From: Siphonodentalium dalli
Taxonomy: Eukaryota; Mollusca; Scaphopoda; Gadilida; Siphonodentaliidae
Length of the DNA stretch: 64,000 nt
Assembly: GCA_032622095.1 (NCBI GenBank)
Contig: CP136064.1
Span: 4,336,280-4,400,279 of the forward strand
Direction of reading: 5' to 3'
The position numbers and the translations under genes are program-made. Under the pieces are notes generated by a model. The model saw only the letters and a program-made list of their open reading frames with translations. It was not told where the DNA came from and ran no database searches. Below are positions 35,074-49,400 of this stretch, piece by piece (the stretch's first letter is position 1; each line of letters starts with the position of its first letter).

Positions 35074-38000
35074 AAAAATTCTAGTTTATTTTTATTTTTC
35101 ATTATTTATGCTACTTCTTCTTCTTAATATATTTTGTAACCCTTATATCTCAGAAAGTTAAAAAGATAAATCATTGAAATTTGGTAGGTATATGCACCTT
35201 GCCAAGTTACAACTGAATGAAACATTTAGGTTTATGTCCTAACTTTCTTTCCAGAGTTATGGCCCTTAATCAAAAATTTTGGAAAAATTTGTGCCCAGAT
35301 CTTCTCCTATAAGAAGCCAAGCAGCTGAATTCGGGTTACGTGACCGTGTTAACTAACGAAAGGGCACGAATCGAGAAAAATTTCACCAAGGTCCGAATAC
35401 AATTTGTCGACCTGGGGAGGGGTGCAAAATTTGTCAAATTTTTTGTTGTCACCGATTCCAACCATTTTTACTTTCGTGTATCTATACGACGTACTGATGC
35501 TACTCGTGAAAGAATTTTGTAAATCGGTTGAGAAATGGCCAAGTTATAACACATCGAAAAATGTACTAATAAAGTCCATGTGTAGAAAGTGCTTGTGCCC
35601 AGATCTTCTCCTAGTCGAAGCGCAACAGCTGGATTTGGTCTATGTGAGCGTCTTAAACATAGACAGAAGACCAAACCAGAAAATTTTGACAAAGGTCCGC
35701 TCAAATTTTTCCGGGCTAGGGGAGGGGCAAAATTTGTCCTTTTTTTTTTGTCGCCGATTTGAACCAAAATGGTTGTGAAGTATCTATATGATGTACTGAG
35801 TATCATTGTGAGTAAATTTTATGAATCGGTTGACAAATGTAGAAATTGTGGCCCCTTCCTTTTGTTCAAGTTTACAGAAAATGCACTATGAATTTAAATT
35901 CCTTCAACCGATCGTCACGTGTTTGGTGTCATTCGATGGGGAATTTCTAGTACTTCAAAACGATTACCTACTTGCGGTATTATGACGATGGAGGCCAGAG
36001 ATATTCGAAAAGTATGTACTGAACAACATTCATATTGGCCTACATAGTAGAATATCGCCACAATACCTTATTAGAACTCTGCTAAATAATTAAGGGGCAT
36101 CAAATACGAACACAATGACGCACAAATTAGCTCGATATCACGAAAATTGGCCGAGATATGGCGAATTTTCTACCCGCGTCACCAAATTTCGAGGCATGGG
36201 TGGGGGTCACACCAGAACGTTCAAACTGAATACAGAAATGTCAATAAACTATACTATAGACATTCCAATCAATTCCGCGCGATTCCCTTATTATACTTCC
36301 ATATTTTAATATGGATGTATATTGTTATTCAATTTTTTATTTTTATTTTTCATTATTTATGCTACTTCTTCTTCTTAATATATTTTGTAACCCTTATATC
36401 TCAGAAAGTTAAAAAAATAAATCATTGAAATTTGGTAGGTATATGCACCTTGCCAAGTTACAACTGAATGAAACATTTAGGTTTATGTCCTAACTTTCTT
36501 TCCAGAGTTATGGCCCTTAATCAAAATTTTTGGAAAAAGTTTGTGCCCAGATCTTCTCCTATAAGAAGCCAAGCAGCTGAATTCGGGTTACGTGACCGTG
36601 TTAACTAACGAAAGGGCACGAATCGAGAAAAATTTCACCAAGGTCCGAATACAATTTGTCGACCTGGGGAGGGGTGCAAAATTTGTCAAATTTTTTGTTG
36701 TCACCGATTCCAACAATTTTTACTTTCGTGTATCTATACGACGTACTGATGCTACTCGTGAAAGAATTTTGTAAATCGGTTGAGAAATGGCCAAGTTATA
36801 ACACATCGAAAAATGTACTAATAAAGTCCATGTGTAGAAAGTGCTTGTGCCCAGATCTTCTCCTAGTCGAAGCGCAACAGCTGGATTTGGTCTATGTGAG
36901 CGTCTTAAACATAGACAGAAGACCAAACCAGAAAATTTTGACAAAGGTCCGCTCAAATTTTTCCGGGCTAGGGGAGGGGCAAAATTTGTCCTTTTTTTTT
37001 TGTCGCCGATTTGAACCAAAATGGTTGTGAAGTATCTATATGATGTACTGAGTATCATTGTGAGTAAATTTTATGAATCGGTTGACAAATGTAGAAATTG
37101 TGGCCCCTTCCTTTTGTTCAAGTTTACAGAAAATGCACTATGAATTTAAATTCCTTCAACCGATCGTCACGTGTTTGGTGTCATTCGATGGGGAATTTCT
37201 AGTACTTCAAAACGATTACCTACTTGCGGTATTATGACGATGGAGGCCAGAGATATTCGAAAAGTATGTACTGAACAACATTCATATTGGCCTACATAGT
37301 AGAATATCGCCACAATACCTTATTAGAACTCTGCTAAATATTTAAGGGGCATCAAATACGAACACAATGACGCACAAATTAGCTCGATATCACGAAAATT
37401 GGCCGAGATATGGCGAATTTTCTACCCGCGTCACCAAATTTCGAGGCATGGGTGGGGGTCACACCAGAACGTTCAAACTGAATACAGAAATGTCAATAAA
37501 CTATACTATAGACATTCCAATCAATTCCGCGCGATTCCCTTATTATACTTCCATATTTTAATATGGATGTATATTGTTATTCAATTTTTTATTTTTATTT
37601 TTCATTATTTATGCTACTTCTTCTTCTTAATATATTTTGTAACCCTTATATCTCAGAAAGTTAAAAAAATAAATCATTGAAATTTGGTAGGTATATGCAC
37701 CTTGCCAAGTTACAACTGAATGAAACATTTAGGTTTATGTCCTAACTTTCTTTCCAGAGTTATGGCCCTTAATCAAAATTTTTGGAAAAAGTTTGTGCCC
37801 AGATCTTCTCCTATAAGAAGCCAAGCAGCTGAATTCGGGTTACGTGACCGTGTTAACTAACGAAAGGGCACGAATCGAGAAAAATTTCACCAAGGTCCGA
37901 ATACAATTTGTCGACCTGGGGAGGGGTGCAAAATTTGTCAAATTTTTTGTTGTCACCGATTCCAACAATTTTTACTTTCGTGTATCTATACGACGTACTG

Positions 38001-41000
38001 ATGCTACTCGTGAAAGAATTTTGTAAATCGGTTGAGAAATGGCCAAGTTATAACACATCGAAAAATGTACTAATAAAGTCCATGTGTAGAAAGTGCTTGT
38101 GCCCAGATCTTCTCCTAGTCGAAGCGCAACAGCTGGATTTGGTCTATGTGAGCGTCTTAAACATAGACAGAAGACCAAACCAGAAAATTTTGACAAAGGT
38201 CCGCTCAAATTTTTCCGGGCTAGGGGAGGGGCAAAATTTGTCCTTTTTTTTTTTGTCGCCGATTTGAACCAAAATGGTTGTGAAGTATCTATATGATGTA
38301 CTGAGTATCATTGTGAGTAAATTTTATGAATCGGTTGACAAATGTAGAAATTGTGGCCCCTTCCTTTTGTTCAAGTTTACAGAAAATGCACTATGAATTT
38401 AAATTCCTTCAACCGATCGTCACGTGTTTGGTGTCATTCGATGGGGAATTTCTAGTACTTCAAAACGATTACCTACTTGCGGTATTATGACGATGGAGGC
38501 CAGAGATATTCGAAAAGTATGTACTGAACAACATACATATTGGCCTACATAGTAGAATATCGCCACAATACCTTACCAGAACACTGCTAAATATTTAAGG
38601 GGCATCAAATACGAACACAATGACGCACAAATTAGCTCGATATCACGAAAATTGGCCGAGATATGGCGAATTTTCTACCCGTGTCACCAAATTTCGAGGC
38701 ATGGGTGGGGGTCACACCAGAACGTTCAAACTGAATACAGAAATGTCAATAAACTATACTATAGACATTCCAATCAATTCCGCGCGATTCCCTTATTATA
38801 CTTCCATATTTTAATATGGATGTATATTGTTATTCAATTTTTTATTTTTATTTTTCATTATTTATGCTACTTCTTCTTCTTAATATATTTTGTAACCCTT
38901 ATATCTCAGAAAGTTAAAAAGATAAATCATTGAAATTTGGTAGGTATATGCACCTTGCCAAGTTACAACTGAATGAAACATTTAGGTTTATGTCCTAACT
39001 TTCTTTCCAGAGTTATGGCCCTTAATCAAAATTTTTGGAAAAAGTTTGTGCCCAGATCTTCTCCTATAAGAAGCCAAGCAGCTGAATTCGGGTTACGTGA
39101 CCGTGTTAACTAACGAAAGGGCACGAATCGAGAAAAATTTCACCAAGGTCCGAATACAATTTGTCGACCTGGGGAGGGGTGCAAAATTTGTCAAATTTTT
39201 TGTTGTCACCGATTCCAACAATTTTTACTTTCGTGTATCTATACGACGTACTGATGCTACTCGTGAAAGAATTTTGTAAATCGGTTGAGAAATGGCCAAG
39301 TTATAACACATCGAAAAATGTACTAATAAAGTCCATGTGTAGAAAGTGCTTGTGCCCAGATCTTCTCCTAGTCGAAGCGCAACAGCTGGATTTGGTCTAT
39401 GTGAGCGTCTTAAACATAGACAGAAGACCAAACCAGAAAATTTTGACAAAGGTCCGCTCAAATTTTTCCGGGCTAGGGGAGGGGCAAAATTTGTCCTTTT
39501 TTTTTTTCGCCGATTTGAACCAAAATGGTTGTGAAGTATCTATATGATGTACTGAGTATCATTGTGAGTAAATTTTATGAATCGGTTGACAAATGTAGAA
39601 ATTGTGGCCCCTTCCTTTTGTTCAAGTTTACAGAAAATGCACTATGAATTTAAATTCCTTCAACCGATCGTCACGTGTTTGGTGTCATTCGATGGGGAAT
39701 TTCTAGTACTTCAAAACGATTACCTACTTGCGGTATTATGACGATGGAGGCCAGAGATATTCGAAAAGTATGTACTGAACAACATACATATTGGCCTACA
39801 TAGTAGAATATCGCCACAATACCTTACCAGAACTCTGCTAAATATTTAAGGGGCATCAAATACGAACACAATGACGCACAAATTAGCTCGATATCACGAA
39901 AATTGGCCGAGATATGGCGAATTTTCTACCCGTGTCACCAAATTTCGAGGCATGGGTGGGGGTCACACCAGAACGTTCAAACTGAATACAGAAATGTCAA
40001 TAAACTATACTATAGACATTCCAATCAATTCCGCGCGATTCCCTTATTATACTTCCATATTTTAATATGGATGTATATTGTTATTCAATTTTTTATTTTT
40101 ATTTTTCATTATTTATGCTACTTCTTCTTCTTAATATATTTTGTAACCCTTATATCTCAGAAAGTTAAAAAGATAAATCATTGAAATTTGGTAGGTATAT
40201 GCACCTTGCCAAGTTACAACTGAATGAAACATTTAGGTTTATGTCCTAACTTTCTTTCCAGAGTTATGGCCCTTAATCAAAATTTTTGGAAAAAGTTTGT
40301 GCCCAGATCTTCTCCTATAAGAAGCCAAGCAGCTGAATTCGGGTTACGTGACCGTGTTAACTAACGAAAGGGCACGAATCGAGAAAAATTTCACCAAGGT
40401 CCGAATACAATTTGTCGACCTGGGGAGGGGTGCAAAATTTGTCAAATTTTTTGTTGTCACCGATTCCAACAATTTTTACTTTCGTGTATCTATACGACGT
40501 ACTGATGCTACTCGTGAAAGAATTTTGTAAATCGGTTGAGAAATGGCCAAGTTATAACACATCGAAAAATGTACTAATAAAGTCCATGTGTAGAAAGTGC
40601 TTGTGCCCAGATCTTCTCCTAGTCGAAGCGCAACAGCTGGATTTGGTCTATGTGAGCGTCTTAAACATAGACAGAAGACCAAACCAGAAAATTTTGACAA
40701 AGGTCCGCTCAAATTTTTCCGGGCTAGGGGAGGGGCAAAATTTGTCCTTTTTTTTTTTCGCCGATTTGAACCAAAATGGTTGTGAAGTATCTATATGATG
40801 TACTGAGTATCATTGTGAGTAAATTTTATGAATCGGTTGACAAATGTAGAAATTGTGGCCCCTTCCTTTTGTTCAAGTTTACAGAAAATGCACTATGAAT
40901 TTAAATTCCTTCAACCGATCGTCACGTGTTTGGTGTCATTCGATGGGGAATTTCTAGTACTTCAAAACGATTACCTACTTGCGGTATTATGACGATGGAG

Positions 41001-43413
41001 GCCAGAGATATTCGAAAAGTATGTACTGAACAACATACATATTGGCCTACATAGTAGAATATCGCCACAATACCTTACCAGAACTCTGCTAAATATTTAA
41101 GGGGCATCAAATACGAACACAATGACGCACAAATTAGCTCGATATCACGAAAATTGGCCGAGATATGGCGAATTTTCTACCCGCGTCACCAAATTTCGAG
41201 GCATGGGTGGGGGTCACACCAGAACGTTCAAACTGAATACAGAAATGTCAATAAACTATACTATAGACATTCCAATCAATTCCGCGCGATTCCCTTATTA
41301 TACTTCCATATTTTAATATGGATGTATATTGTTATTCAATTTTTTATTTTTATTTTTCATTATTTATGCTACTTCTTCTTCTTAATATATTTTGTAACCC
41401 TTATATCTCAGAAAGTTAAAAAGATAAATCATTGAAATTTGGTAGGTATATGCACCTTGCCAAGTTACAACTGAATGAAACATTTAGGTTTATGTCCTAA
41501 CTTTCTTTCCAGAGTTATGGCCCTTAATCAAAAATTTTGGAAAAATTTGTGCCCAGATCTTCTCCTATAAGAAGCCAAGCAGCTGAATTCGGGTTACGTG
41601 ACCGTGTTAACTAACGAAAGGGCACGAATCGAGAAAAATTTCACCAAGGTCCGAATACAATTTGTCGACCTGGGGAGGGGTGCAAAATTTGTCAAATTTT
41701 TTGTTGTCACCGATTCCAACCATTTTTACTTTCGTGTATCTATACGACGTACTGATGCTACTCGTGAAAGAATTTTGTAAATCGGTTGAGAAATGGCCAA
41801 GTTATAACACATCGAAAAATGTACTAATAAAGTCCATGTGTAGAAAGTGCTTGTGCCCAGATCTTCTCCTAGTCGAAGCGCAACAGCTGGATTTGGTCTA
41901 TGTGAGCGTCTTAAACATAGACAGAAGACCAAACCAGAAAATTTTGACAAAGGTCCGCTCAAATTTTTCCGGGCTAGGGGAGGGGCAAAATTTGTCCTTT
42001 TTTTTTTGTCGCCGATTTGAACCAAAATGGTTGTGAAGTATCTATATGATGTACTGAGTATCATTGTGAGTAAATTTTATGAATCGGTTGACAAATGTAG
42101 AAATTGTGGCCCCTTCCTTTTGTTCAAGTTTACAGAAAATGCACTATGAATTTAAATTCCTTCAACCGATCGTCACGTGTTTGGTGTCATTCGATGGGGA
42201 ATTTCTAGTACTTCAAAACGATTACCTACTTGCGGTATTATGACGATGGAGGCCAGAGATATTCGAAAAGTATGTACTGAACAACATACATATTGGCCTA
42301 CATAGTAGAATATCGCCACAATACCTTACCAGAACTCTGCTAAATATTTAAGGGGCATCAAATACGAACACAATGACGCACAAATTAGCTCGATATCACG
42401 AAAATTGGCCGAGATATGGCGAATTTTCTACCCGTGTCACCAAATTTCGAGGCATGGGTGGGGGTCACACCAGAACGTTCAAACTGAATACAGAAATGTC
42501 AATAAACTATACTATAGACATTCCAATCAATTCCGCGCGATTCCCTTATTATACTTCCATATTTTAATATGGATGTATATTGTTATTCAATTTTTTATTT
42601 TTATTTTTCATTATTTATGCTACTTCTTCTTCTTAATATATTTTGTAACCCTTATATCTCAGAAAGTTAAAAAGATAAATCATTGAAATTTGGTAGGTAT
42701 ATGCACCTTGCCAAGTTACAACTGAATGAAACATTTAGGTTTATGTCCTAACTTTCTTTCCAGAGTTATGGCCCTTAATCAAAATTTTTGGAAAAAGTTT
42801 GTGCCCAGATCTTCTCCTATAAGAAGCCAAGCAGCTGAATTCGGGTTACGTGACCGTGTTAACTAACGAAAGGGCACGAATCGAGAAAAATTTCACCAAG
42901 GTCCGAATACAATTTGTCGACCTGGGGAGGGGTGCAAAATTTGTCAAATTTTTTGTTGTCACCGATTCCAACAATTTTTACTTTCGTGTATCTATACGAC
43001 GTACTGATGCTACTCGTGAAAGAATTTTGTAAATCGGTTGAGAAATGGCCAAGTTATAACACATCGAAAAATGTACTAATAAAGTCCATGTGTAGAAAGT
43101 GCTTGTGCCCAGATCTTCTCCTAGTCGAAGCGCAACAGCTGGATTTGGTCTATGTGAGCGTCTTAAACATAGACAGAAGACCAAACCAGAAAATTTTGAC
43201 AAAGGTCCGCTCAAATTTTTCCGGGCTAGGGGAGGGGCAAAATTTGTCCTTTTTTTTTTGTCGCCGATTTGAACCAAAATGGTTGTGAAGTATCTATATG
43301 ATGTACTGAGTATCATTGTGAGTAAATTTTATGAATCGGTTGACAAATGTAGAAATTGTGGCCCCTTCCTTTTGTTCAAGTTTACAGAAAATGCACTATG
43401 AATTTAAATTCCT

Positions 43414-46400
43414 TCAACCGATCGTCACGTGTTTGGTGTCATTCGATGGGGAATTTCTAGTACTTCAAAACGATTACCTACTTGCGGTATTATGACGATG
43501 GAGGCCAGAGATATTCGAAAAGTATGTACTGAACAACATACATATTGGCCTACATAGTAGAATATCGTCACAATACCTTACCAGAACTCTGCTAAATATT
43601 TAAGGGGCATCAAATACGAACACAATGACGCACATATTAGCTCGATATCACGAAAATTGGCCGAGATATGGCGAATTTTCTACCCGTGTCACCAAATTTC
43701 GAGGCATGGGTGGGGGTCACACCAGAACGTTCAAACTGAATACAGAAATGTCAATAAACTATACTATAGACATTCCAATCAATTCCGCGCGATTCCCTTA
43801 TTATACTTCCATATTTTAATATGGATGTATATTGTTATTCAATTTTTTATTTTTATTTTTCATTATTTATGCTACTTCTTCTTCTTAATATATTTTGTAA
43901 CCCTTATATCTCAGAAAGTTAAAAAGATAAATCATTGAAATTTGGTAGGTATATGCACCTTGCCAAGTTACAACTGAATGAAACATTTAGGTTTATGTCC
44001 TAACTTTCTTTCCAGAGTTATGGCCCTTAATCAAAATTTTTGGAAAAAGTTTGTGCCCAGATCTTCTCCTATAAGAAGCCAAGCAGCTGAATTCGGGTTA
44101 CGTGACCGTGTTAACTAACGAAAGGGCACGAATCGAGAAAAATTTCACCAAGGTCCGAATACAATTTGTCGACCTGGGGAGGGGTGCAAAATTTGTCAAA
44201 TTTTTTGTTGTCACCGATTCCAACCATTTTTACTTTCGTGTATCTATACGACGTACTGATGCTACTCGTGAAAGAATTTTGTAAATCGGTTGAGAAATGG
44301 CCAAGTTATAACACATCGAAAAATGTACTAATAAAGTCCATGTGTAGAAAGTGCTTGTGCCCAGATCTTCTCCTAGTCGAAGCGCAACAGCTGGATTTGG
44401 TCTATGTGAGCGTCTTAAACATAGACAGAAGACCAAACCAGAAAATTTTGACAAAGGTCCGCTCAAATTTTTCCGGGCTAGGGGAGGGGCAAAATTTGTC
44501 CTTTTTTTTTTGTCGCCGATTTGAACCAAAATGGTTGTGAAGTATCTATATGATGTACTGAGTATCATTGTGAGTAAATTTTATGAATCGGTTGACAAAT
44601 GTAGAAATTGTGGCCCCTTCCTTTTGTTCAAGTTTACAGAAAATGCACTATGAATTTAAATTCCTTCAACCGATCGTCACGTGTTTGGTGTCATTCGATG
44701 GGGAATTTCTAGTACTTCAAAACGATTACCTACTTGCGGTATTATGACAATGGAGGCCAGAGATATTCGAAAAGTATGTACTGAACAACATACATATTGG
44801 CCTACATAGTAGAATATCGCCACAATACCTTACCAGAACTCTGCTAAATATTTAAGGGGCATCAAATACGAACACAATGACGCTCAAATTAGCTCGATAT
44901 CACGAAAATTGGCCGAGATATGGCGAATTTTCTACCCGTGTCACCAAATTTCGAGGCATGGGTGGGGGTCACACCAGAACGTTCAAACTGAATACAGAAA
45001 TGTCAATAAACTATACTATAGACATTCCAATCAATTCCGCGCGATTCCCTTATTATACTTCCATATTTTAATATGGATGTATATTGTTATTCAATTTTTT
45101 ATTTTTATTTTTCATTATTTATGCTACTTCTTCTTCTTAATATATTTTGTAACCCTTATATCTCAGAAAGTTAAAAAGATAAATCATTGAAATTTGGTAG
45201 GTATATGCACCTTGCCAAGTTACAACTGAATGAAACATTTAGGTTTATGTCCTAACTTTCTTTCCAGAGTTATGGCCCTTAATCAAAATTTTTGGAAAAA
45301 GTTTGTGCCCAGATCTTCTCCTATAAGAAGCCAAGCAGCTGAATTCGGGTTACGTAACCGTGTTAACTAACGAAAGGGCACGAATCGAGAAAAATTTCAC
45401 CAAGGTCCGAATACAATTTGTCGACCTGGGGAGGGGTGCAAAATTTGTCAAATTTTTTGTTGTCACCGATTCCAACCATTTTTACTTTCGTGTATCTATA
45501 CGACGTACTGATGCTACTTGTGAAAGAATTTTGTAAATCGGTTGAGAAATGGCCAAGTTATAACACATCGAAAAATGTACTAATAAAGTCCATGTGTAGA
45601 AAGTGCTTGTGCCCAAATCTTCTCCTAGTCGAAGCGCAACAGCTGGATTTGGTCTATGTGAGCGTCTTAAACATAGACAGAAGACCAAACCAGAAAATTT
45701 TGACAAAGGTCCGCTCAAATTTTTCCGGGCTAGGGGAGGGGCAAAATTTGTCCTTTTTTTTTTGTCGCCGATTTGAACCAAAATGGTTGTGAAGTATCTA
45801 TATGATGTACTGAGTATCATTGTGAGTAAATTTTATGAATCGGTTGACAAATGTAGAAATTGTGGCCCCTTCCTTTTGTTCAAGTTTACAGAAAATGCAC
45901 TATGAATTTAAATTCCTTCAACCGATCGTCACGTGTTTGGTGTCATTCGATGGGGAATTTCTAGTACTTCAAAACGATTACCTACTTGCGGTATTATGAC
46001 GATGGAGGCCAGAGATATTCGAAAAGTATGTACTGAACAACATACATATTGGCCTACATAGTAGAATATCGCCACAATACCTTACCAGAACTCTGCTAAA
46101 TATTTAAGGGGCATCAAATACGAACACAATGACGCACAAATTAGCTCGATATCACGAAAATTGGCCGAGATATGGCGAATTTTCTACCCGTGTCACCAAA
46201 TTTCGAGGCATGGGTGGGGGTCACACCAGAACGTTCAAACTGAATACAGAAATGTCAATAAACTATACTATAGACATTCCAATCAATTCCGCGCGATTCC
46301 CTTATTATACTTCCATATTTTAATATGGATGTATATTGTTATTCAATTTTTTATTTTTATTTTTCATTATTTATGCTACTTCTTCTTCTTAATATATTTT

Positions 46401-49400
46401 GTAACCCTTATATCTCAGAAAGTTAAAAAGATAAATCATTGAAATTTGGTAGGTATATGCACCTTGCCAAGTTACAACTGAATGAAACATTTAGGTTTAT
46501 GTCCTAACTTTCTTTCCAGAGTTATGGCCCTTAATCAAAATTTTTGGAAAAAGTTTGTGCCCAGATCTTCTCCTATAAGAAGCCAAGCAGCTGAATTCGG
46601 GTTACGTGACCGTGTTAACTAACGAAAGGGCACGAATCGAGAAAAATTTCACCAAGGTCCGAATACAATTTGTCGACCTGGGGAGGGGTGCAAAATTTGT
46701 CAAATTTTTTGTTGTCACCGATTCCAACAATTTTTACTTTCTTGTATCTATACGACGTACTGATGCTACTCGTGAAAGAATTTTGTAAATCGGTTGAGAA
46801 ATGGCCAAGTTATAACACATCGAAAAATGTACTAATAAAGTCCATGTGTAGAAAGTGCTTGTGCCCAGATCTTCTCCTAGTCGAAGCGCAACAGCTGGAT
46901 TTGGTCTATGTGAGCGTCTTAAACATAGACAGAAGACCAAACCAGAAAATTTTGACAAAGGTCCGCTCAAATTTTTCCGGGCTAGGGGAGGGGCAAAATT
47001 TGTCCTTTTTTTTTTGTCGCCGATTTGAACCAAAATGGTTGTGAAGTATCTATATGATGTACTGAGTATCATTGTGAGTAAATTTTATGAATCGGTTGAC
47101 AAATGTAGAAATTGTGGCCCCTTCCTTTTGTTCAAGTTTACAGAAAATGCACTATGAATTTAAATTCCTTCAACCGATCGTCACGTGTTTGGTGTCATTC
47201 GATGGGGAATTTCTAGTACTTCAAAACGATTACCTACTTGCGGTATTATGACGATGGAGGCCAGAGATATTCGAAAAGTATGTACTGAACAACATACATA
47301 TTGGCCTACATAGTAGAATATCGTCACAATACCTTACCAGAACTCTGCTAAATATTTAAGGGGCATCAAATACGAACACAATGACGCACATATTAGCTCG
47401 ATATCACGAAAATTGGCCGAGATATGGCGAATTTTCTACCCGTGTCACCAAATTTCGAGGCATGGGTGGGGGTCACACCAGAACGTTCAAACTGAATACA
47501 GAAATGTCAATAAACTATACTATAGACATTCCAATCAATTCCGCGCGATTCCCTTATTATACTTCCATATTTTAATATGGATGTATATTGTTATTCAATT
47601 TTTTATTTTTATTTTTCATTATTTATGCTACTTCTTCTTCTTAATATATTTTGTAACCCTTATATCTCAGAAAGTTAAAAAGATAAATCATTGAAATTTG
47701 GTAGGTATATGCACCTTGCCAAGTTACAACTGAATGAAACATTTAGGTTTATGTCCTAACTTTCTTTCCAGAGTTATGGCCCTTAATCAAAATTTTTGGA
47801 AAAAGTTTGTGCCCAGATCTTCTCCTATAAGAAGCCAAGCAGCTGAATTCGGGTTACGTGACCGTGTTAACTAACGAAAGGGCACGAATCGAGAAAAATT
47901 TCACCAAGGTCCGAATACAATTTGTCGACCTGGGGAGGGGTGCAAAATTTGTCAAATTTTTTGTTGTCACCGATTCCAACCATTTTTACTTTCGTGTATC
48001 TATACGACGTACTGATGCTACTCGTGAAAGAATTTTGTAAATCGGTTGAGAAATGGCCAAGTTATAACACATCGAAAAATGTACTAATAAAGTCCATGTG
48101 TAGAAAGTGCTTGTGCCCAGATCTTCTCCTAGTCGAAGCGCAACAGCTGGATTTGGTCTATGTGAGCGTCTTAAACATAGACAGAAGACCAAACCAGAAA
48201 ATTTTGACAAAGGTCCGCTCAAATTTTTCCGGGCTAGGGGAGGGGCAAAATTTGTCCTTTTTTTTTTGTCGCCGATTTGAACCAAAATGGTTGTGAAGTA
48301 TCTATATGATGTACTGAGTATCATTGTGAGTAAATTTTATGAATCGGTTGACAAATGTAGAAATTGTGGCCCCTTCCTTTTGTTCAAGTTTACAGAAAAT
48401 GCACTATGAATTTAAATTCCTTCAACCGATCGTCACGTGTTTGGTGTCATTCGATGGGGAATTTCTAGTACTTCAAAACGATTACCTACTTGCGGTATTA
48501 TGACAATGGAGGCCAGAGATATTCGAAAAGTATGTACTGAACAACATACATATTGGCCTACATAGTAGAATATCGCCACAATACCTTACCAGAACTCTGC
48601 TAAATATTTAAGGGGCATCAAATACGAACACAATGACGCTCAAATTAGCTCGATATCACGAAAATTGGCCGAGATATGGCGAATTTTCTACCCGTGTCAC
48701 CAAATTTCGAGGCATGGGTGGGGGTCACACCAGAACGTTCAAACTGAATACAGAAATGTCAATAAACTATACTATAGACATTCCAATCAATTCCGCGCGA
48801 TTCCCTTATTATACTTCCATATTTTAATATGGATGTATATTGTTATTCAATTTTTTATTTTTATTTTTCATTATTTATGCTACTTCTTCTTCTTAATATA
48901 TTTTGTAACCCTTATATCTCAGAAAGTTAAAAAGATAAATCATTGAAATTTGGTAGGTATATGCACCTTGCCAAGTTACAACTGAATGAAACATTTAGGT
49001 TTATGTCCTAACTTTCTTTCCAGAGTTATGGCCCTTAATCAAAATTTTTGGAAAAAGTTTGTGCCCAGATCTTCTCCTATAAGAAGCCAAGCAGCTGAAT
49101 TCGGGTTACGTGACCGTGTTAACTAACGAAAGGGCACGAATCGAGAAAAATTTCACCAAGGTCCGAATACAATTTGTCGACCTGGGGAGGGGTGCAAAAT
49201 TTGTCAAATTTTTTGTTGTCACCGATTCCAACCATTTTTACTTTCTTGTATCTATACGACGTACTGATGCTACTTGTGAAAGAATTTTGTAAATCGGTTG
49301 AGAAATGGCCAAGTTATAACACATCGAAAAATGTACTAATAAAGTCCATGTGTAGAAAGTGCTTGTGCCCAAATCTTCTCCTAGTCGAAGCGCAACAGCT

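Larger units (their letters stand above)
31106..35084. repeat. Spacer copy 1 (non-array segment, duplicated at 61982-64000)
   Basis: About 4 kb without array units. From 31111 to about 33940 it aligns collinearly with 61981-64000 once a SINE, a MITE and a 22-bp duplication are removed. The remainder (33940-35084) has no partner in view because the window ends. Divergence is uneven: about 9% in the first 350 bp, about 1% in 31590-31816, and a few percent elsewhere (by eye). No multi-exon gene, tRNA or rRNA is recognised. Short frames are present but none has a known product. Confidence 0.9.

Noticed and set aside
31106-35084. Spacer as the body of an autonomous transposon or LTR element
   Set aside because: No reverse transcriptase, integrase, helicase or transposase frame, no terminal repeats at the spacer edges, and the edges are array junctions shared by both copies.
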